A DNA stretch of 48,819 nucleotides, taken from assembly GCA_015654535.1 (NCBI GenBank), contig JAATGU010000046.1, positions 1-48,819 of the forward strand, written 5' to 3'. Source of the DNA: Bacteroidales bacterium (lineage in GTDB: Bacteria > Bacteroidota > Bacteroidia > Bacteroidales > Bacteroidaceae). Numbering within the stretch: position 1 is the first letter of the stretch; each line of letters starts with the position of its first letter. Position numbers and translations under genes: made by a program. The notes below the pieces were generated by a model. That model ran no database searches and was not told the DNA's origin. It saw nothing but the letters and a program-made list of their open reading frames with translations. Positions 48,185 to 48,819 of the stretch are shown piece by piece.

Positions 48185-48819
48185 TTATGTTAGTGCTTTT
48201 GAGGCATCACCGCTAAAGTTATCCTGTAACCAATACGGTTGACTTGCATTAAGAGAATCGAAGTTGTCTTCTATGTAATCCTTTGCACTCTGAGGTATAC
48301 CACGAATGATTCTATTTTCCGGTAGCTTTCTGGTCAATAGATAATCGGCAAATTCATCAGGATTCATCATTACAGGAGTAGCAAAACAGATACAGAATGG
48401 ATGCCAACCGGTGAAAATGAAACTCTTTGGATATTGTCCGGCCATTGGATCACATATTTTGCATGGCTCTTTTGCACTGGGCGATCTACGAATATCAATG
48501 CCAAGGATAAAGCCAAGATTAATCCATCGTTCATGATCCGCACGCCTATAAGCAATGTTTGTCTCGGTGGCGGCCAGACGCAAAGCGTTCTGCTTTGAAG
48601 ACTTGTATTGACCTTGTCCGGGATGATAATCTTTCATTGGCTGGGATGGTCTAAGTATCCCTTCTTCATCACGTACACGATGAAAACGTTTATCTGGTTT
48701 ATCAAGTAGTTGGCGCACGTCCTGGCTTATAAGTGCTGCACTCCGACCAGCAGATAAACCACTTTTCAGATAGAATTCAAGTTGAGTTTTTGTCTGATCA
48801 GTAATATTCCAAACTCGAT
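48185..48819 (-). CDS. Phage head morphogenesis protein, Mu gpF-like (5' end outside window)
   Basis: The frame stays open to the right edge, so the GTG at 48718 is only an internal codon: upstream residues read WNITDQTKTQLEFYLKSGLS and continue in frame. It has the Mu F / SPP1 gp7-type minor head features ALRLAATETNIAYRRADHER and a C-terminal cysteine/histidine cluster (PCKICDPMAGQY...WHPFCICFATP). Such proteins sit near the portal and aid packaging or injection. Portal and terminase should lie just beyond the edge. Confidence 0.75.
   Translation of the reverse strand, partial: RVWNITDQTKTQLEFYLKSGLSAGRSAALISQDVRQLLDKPDKRFHRVRDEEGILRPSQPMKDYHPGQGQYKSSKQNALRLAATETNIAYRRADHERWINLGFILGIDIRRSPSAKEPCKICDPMAGQYPKSFIFTGWHPFCICFATPVMMNPDEFADYLLTRKLPENRIIRGIPQSAKDYIEDNFDSLNASQPYWLQDNFSGDASKALT

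Larger units (their letters stand above)
4937..48819. mobile_element. Temperate siphovirus-like prophage integrated at tRNA-Val (left about 44 kb; right end outside window)
   Basis: The region has divergent lysogeny (-) and early (+) operons around a repressor/operator region at about 8.9-9.1 kb, a recombination/replication module, and a late structural and lysis operon on the minus strand. Tail chaperone frameshift, long tape measure (1319 residues), Dit and hub proteins without sheath or baseplate-wedge genes point to a long non-contractile tail. No integrase, terminase or portal is present, so these must lie to the right of 48819. Cargo genes sit where early and late transcription converge. 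Confidence 0.9.

Overview
The window joins a Bacteroidales chromosome, most likely Bacteroides or a close relative, to a large temperate phage. The host assignment rests on low GC, TAnnTTTG/TTTG promoters in place of E. coli-type -10/-35 boxes, few strong Shine-Dalgarno sites, an asnS / S4-pseudouridine synthase / purB gene order, and RecT, N-acetylmuramidase, DUF6549-like and Bro-N proteins typical of Bacteroides phages.

Host part (1-4936). The last 141 bases of an ISL3-family insertion sequence open the window. Then come leftward asnS, a pseudouridine synthase gene with nine 36-bp tandem repeats, and purB. A displaced 3' half of a tRNA-Val(TAC) gene follows, with its own terminator. The 5' half of this tRNA is replaced by foreign sequence, so this is the left attachment site. 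The rest of the window (about 44 kb) is prophage; the right end, terminase, portal and integrase lie outside.

Prophage layout. (i) A leftward lysogeny operon (8915 to about 5062): Xre-type repressor, an exported protein, a FtsK-gamma/HNH fusion protein, a small lipoprotein with a shifted reading frame, and unknown proteins. (ii) A rightward early operon (9103-19632) from a well-formed promoter flanked by repressor-like palindromes: small DNA-binding proteins, RecT annealase, coiled-coil protein, RecE-like nuclease, a SNF2 helicase carrying a 354-residue intein that looks class 3, an ASCH-domain protein and a VRR-NUC nuclease. (iii) A leftward late operon entering at 48819 and running to 27421: Mu-F-like head protein, scaffold, decoration protein, capsid, connectors, tail tube, tail chaperones with a CCCTTTT -1 frameshift site, tape measure, Dit, tail hub, tail fibres, holin, N-acetylmuramidase and spanin-like protein.

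The early and late operons converge at about 19.9-27.4 kb, and that convergence holds a cargo island of probable anti-phage genes. These are a SIR2-family putative NADase (+), a RES-domain putative NAD-degrading protein (-), and two adjacent, overlapping reverse transcriptase genes (-). The RT pair is followed directly by a short structured non-coding segment containing ACACACA and ended by a terminator. This arrangement fits a DRT type 3 system (Drt3a + Drt3b + ncRNA with an ACACAC template). The island edges carry scars: a Bro-N gene cut by an amber codon on one side and a fragment resembling a VRR-NUC 3' end beside the SIR2 gene. A second moron, on the strand opposite to the late operon, has its own promoter, a 130-nt inverted-repeat leader and a 67-residue coiled-coil protein.

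All functions are assigned from motifs read by eye; no database search was possible.
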